A DNA stretch of 64,000 nt, taken from contig CAIIXF020000009.1 in NCBI GenBank assembly GCA_903813345.2, positions 19,803,759-19,867,758 on the forward strand, in the 5' to 3' direction. The DNA comes from Owenia fusiformis. Taxonomy: Eukaryota; Annelida; Polychaeta; Sabellida; Oweniidae. Each line of letters begins with the position of its first letter. Position 1 is the stretch's first letter. Below, one piece after another: positions 60,724 through 64,000 of this stretch. The position numbers and the translations under genes were made by a program. The notes beneath the pieces are model-generated. The model had not been told where the DNA came from. It searched no databases and was given only the letters and a program-made list of their open reading frames with translations.

Positions 60724-61470
60724 GTAGACTATTTGTAGATACAAATGATGATATTATACAAAATATAAATATATATCAATGGCGTGGATACAGTGGTAGA
60801 GAGAGTGATTGTACAGAGTGGTGTCTGGTAATAGATTTGATCGATTTAATGGTAGCCATGATCAAGCATCTTCGAGAAAACAAGATATCTGATAAATTGT
60901 CAAATAGAAATGATCAAGTTCACAAGGGTCTCAAGGGAACAATAATGACTCTCAGGACGCCAATCGAAAAAATAAATAAATTTTGCGATTCTGTTATCGT
61001 ATGATACATAGAAAGTTAAGGTGTTAACATCGTCCTAGGTATTCCAACATTATTTTGATATAAATTGGAAGTCAGGATGGGAGTTTTGCATTGTCGATAT
61101 TTGACGAAAACGTCATGTCGACCTCATCATAAGGACTCAATCGAACTTTTATTTTGTCTGCATAATTTGATTAAAAGCTTACTTTTTGTTTTTATCAACT
61201 TTTAGTTTCAACTTTAACATTTGGGTGCTTATTTTGTATCATAGCCCACGGTATGACTTATATATCAACAATCCTTAGAGAATATTAGGAAAGCGATAAT
61301 TGATCTGTTCTTAGAGTAGAACAACACGTTTTTCATTTTTCTAGATAGTCAGTTAGGCCTCAGTCACATTTGCCACGTCGGCTGAGGGTCTAAAAAATAT
61401 ATACAGTATATGGCTCATTGGGATTAAAGGACCACTGCAGTATTCCCACCGTCTCTGTAGAGTGTATGTG
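60724..61470. other. No gene seen; scrap of CAGTCACATTT terminus
   Basis: GCCTCAGTCACATTTGCCAC at about 61353 matches the terminus of 20155-20610. Nothing else is recognised. Confidence 0.35.
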
Positions 61471-61471
61471 T

Positions 61472-62312
61472 CCCCCCCCCTATCACACCAAACTAGTGAA
61501 CTCATACCGATCTTTCCAGTCACACAAAAAGTTGTAAGACGGGCTAAATCTGGTTGTGGTCATCTCGTTTGAAATACGTTGTCACACGATTGTCACAGAA
61601 AGTGTGGTCGCCATGGAACTTTGAAATGATTCAAAGTTTTTAATCACCTTCCCGTCCGAGCACGTCAATGACGTTCGTAAATAGACCCTTCCGTTCGCAC
61701 ACAGTTTAAAACCAGTTCGACAACATTTTGAAGAACACATTGGCAATTAGTTTGGTGTGATAGCTATATTTTTGCTAACTCGTTCTACCTCGTTCTCAAT
61801 GATTCAATTCGTTCTAAAAACGTCCCAAGTAGGATTGAACGACGTTTATTCCGTTCGCACACAGTTTAAAGCCCCCCTCACATATGAACGAATCCACTAA
61901 ACGCAGTCTTGCGAATAGGAATTGAGTAAAATCAGTTCCCATTAGTATGTGTACGTTGTACATCGTTGGGGTGTTCGTATGTGTAAGTTTCCTCTCGGAA
62001 AGCTTCGGAAGCATGCGCAAAGATGTGCTCCGGTAAGCATGTTTACGTTCCCAATCGCTAGAAATGACATCGCAAGACTGCGTTTGGTTGATTCGTTCAT
62101 ATGTGAGGGGGCCTTTAAGCCATATCGACAACGTTTTGAAGAATGCAGTGACAACTAGTTAATTTGGTGTGATAGCTATTTTTGCTAACTCGTTCATGAG
62201 CAGTCCTTTTTCCGTCTTCACAACGTATCCAAGCAGTTCAACTACGTATTTAATCAATTAAAACTCGTTGGCAATTAGTTCTATCTCGTTTTAAATAAGT
62301 CCCTAGTAGGAT
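61472..62312 (-). mobile_element. CTATCACACC MITE family, rearranged copy E
   Basis: It starts CCCCCCCTATCACACCAAACT and contains two internal GGTGTGATAGCTAT ends (about 61752-61767 and 62165-62180), each followed by TTTTTGCTAACTCGTT. It stops near 62312 without a proper far terminus. A TTAA element has inserted in it at 61870-62114. Sequence divergence from copies B-D is high, so this is an older copy. Confidence 0.7.
61870..62114. mobile_element. TTAA-flanked MITE nested in copy E
   Basis: Ends AGCCCCCCTCACATATGAAC and (reverse complement) AGGCCCCCTCACATATGAAC are flanked by TTAA at 61866-61869 and 62115-62118. The inverted similarity extends over CGAATCNACNAAACGCAGTC. The three open frames overlapping it on both strands simply read through this 245-bp element. 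Confidence 0.8.
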
Positions 62313-63013
62313 TGAATACATATATTAATCGTGTAAGTTATTTTACAGTGAAAACTGAAAGCTGATTATCCTTTATTATGATGTAAGTGTTTCTATTATC
62401 TGTTTCTATAAGTATAGATATACTTTATAGCATATTTATTCCAAAGGTTATAATTCATAAATATAATGAGTATTTGGACTTGAATACCTTTGATTTTATA
62501 TTTCACTCAATTTTGTTAGCATTGATCAACCAATCGTGTGGCCTTTTATTAATCTATTGACGCCGAACGAGATTGAGTAAACACTTTGGAAATCCATCAG
62601 AACTAATCGAATAAAGTGCTCCTGCTGGAAAAAACTTCAACTCAATCGAATTTAGACGTTTGAATGACGATTGCAGATTCCTGTTTTAACGAAGTTGAAT
62701 TGTGGTCCATGTGTCTAGAGAATTTTATTGGACTTATCCCATGCATCACTCCCAATTATACCTGGTTCTCTGGGCATAAAATGAAACGTTTAGACGGCAT
62801 TGTCAGAGTCATTATTTTACATAAGATATTAAACTATTTGATTGTATTTTAATCTAATCACATAAACAGAGTCAGCATAATAAAGACATAATTTCTAATT
62901 TGTATGAAATATAAGATTAACTCTCGGAAATTGGTCGGTTGATGTTGGAGTTGGACCCACCATGTTGAACACGTTAAGAACAAACGAATATTAGTTTGGT
63001 TAACTAATATATA
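62313..63013. other. No feature recognised
   Basis: AT-rich; no supported gene. Confidence 0.4.
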
Positions 63014-63115
63014 GCCTTGCCCAAGTCGGTCTCTTTTACTTATCTTGATTTCTATTATGACCGGCGGTAATAATTCAAGATCACATAAGTAAAAGAATAC
63101 CGACTTGGGCAAGGC
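63014..63115. repeat. Hairpin with GCCTTGCCCAAGTCGGT arms
   Basis: GCCTTGCCCAAGTCGGT at 63014-63030 is perfectly complemented at 63099-63115. Weaker pairing extends inward (CTCTTTTACTTAT with ATAAGTAAAAGA) and outward (TTAACTAATATA). The ~102-bp unit would form a stable stem-loop and is probably a small palindromic repeat. Confidence 0.7.
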
Positions 63116-64000
63116 TAACTAATATACTAATTTTTACTCTATCGTCTTGGAGATAGAGAAAAATGTAAGGTATATAATACTACCACATCGAGGTGGAGCT
63201 TTCAGATAATAGATGTTTGAAAATTTGCATGAAACAAAAGGGGGACGCGGAGATGGTAAATATGAAATCAAGAATATTGCTCTAATTTTTTATCTCCTCT
63301 TACTGTAGCTGCTCCTTTTCCCATAGTAACTGGGAAAAGCTGGTTGATTTTCAGGGTCAATTAAGATGAGATATTATCGTTTTTACAGGGGCATTCTGGG
63401 GATTGAAAAACTCGTCTTGAGTTGGATCTCAGAGAATACTATAATAGCTATTGCAACCGTTCTTCCCTTTCGTCTAAAACAAGACTAATTTACGTCTAAA
63501 GTAACACCTGAACGTGAAGCGTGTATTCATTAAATATCAGGATTACGAACAGACTAGCCATATGTCTAGCATTTTCTTGTTTGCAGTTCTTTCTCCATTA
63601 AAACTGTTTCCGATCATCCATGCGAACATGCTTTTTATCTATATAGAATGCTTCATTTACAGGTTAGATACATCTGATTAGTGTTAATGCTTAAAAGTAA
63701 ATACTAGTATCAAGTACAGTGGCGTAGTCAGCAATTGGTTCGATGTTTTATGTTATCCACAACCCTCCCCCTTTATCGGTGTACCTCACATAAAAGCATT
63801 TTCTGTATTTGTCATACATACAATTCATTCTTTAGAGTTCATTCATAGATATGTCAAATTCTGAAACATGCGATTCCCACACTTTTAGCTTATTTTTGAA
63901 AAGATTCCAAATCAAAAGATGTTTATTTCATTTTGTTATAGAGGAGTTCCTAATAACCTCATGAACTTACAGTAACTTACTGAATACTAGTATATTCAAT
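63116..64000. other. No gene seen; MITE-like scrap
   Basis: ACAGTGGCGTAGTCAGCAAT at about 63717 resembles a common hAT/SINE-type end. Nothing else is recognised to the window end. Confidence 0.35.

Noticed and set aside
61814-62158. Overlapping 70-105-codon frames on both strands
   Set aside because: All lie across the nested TTAA MITE and its host MITE; the mirrored peptides result from the inverted repeat.

Overview
This is an AT-rich stretch of an animal nuclear genome. The split gene with GT/AG introns, a visual-type opsin, a 5'-truncated LINE, mariner remnants and dense non-autonomous inverted-repeat transposons all point that way. No bacterial, phage or CRISPR architecture is visible. 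The repeat style (foldback elements, CCGTCC/GACA simple repeats next to AAAATGGC blocks) resembles marine invertebrate genomes such as molluscs or brachiopods. That is an impression; the phylum cannot be fixed from the sequence.

The one confidently identified host gene is an opsin on the minus strand (about 15430 down to 11176). Five coding exons join with consistent intron phases into 311 residues. They carry all seven transmembrane segments, the DRY motif, the disulphide cysteine pair, the retinal-attachment lysine and NPVIY. A separate C-terminal exon was not found. A second, weaker host candidate is a plus-strand terminal exon at 4042-4243 with a downstream poly(A) signal. A third is a possible minus-strand exon at 8589-8725. 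Neither has a recognised product.

Most of the rest is mobile DNA and repeats. 0-3 kb holds a hAT-like MITE and a TA-flanked GGTGTCCC element. 6-10 kb holds ~145-bp tandem repeats, a long inverted repeat and broken MITE pieces. 12.7-14 kb holds two nested TTAA-flanked elements inside opsin intron 1. 16-23 kb holds several foldback families. 24-27.7 kb holds more MITEs and a large palindrome. 28.3-29.4 kb is a mariner relic that keeps part of its transposase. 30-32.8 kb is a decayed LINE reverse transcriptase. 32.8-34.4 kb holds two foldback elements. 37.1-40.4 kb is a compound long-TIR element full of tandem repeats. 42.5-43.6 kb is an 82-bp minisatellite. 43.6-59 kb is mostly unassignable AT-rich DNA with scattered MITEs. 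59-62.3 kb is a cluster of one MITE family with TWA target duplications.

Recurring families allow termini and target-site duplications to be read directly. They are: (i) a CTATCACACC family with 3-bp TTA/TAA duplications, PIF/Harbinger-like; (ii) a CACTGGTGATCC foldback family with 5-bp duplications; (iii) a GGGACGG foldback family with G-tracts; (iv) TTAA-flanked elements; (v) TA-flanked mariner-type elements. The opsin is the only unit with a clear cellular role. Nothing here forms a multi-gene operon-like system.
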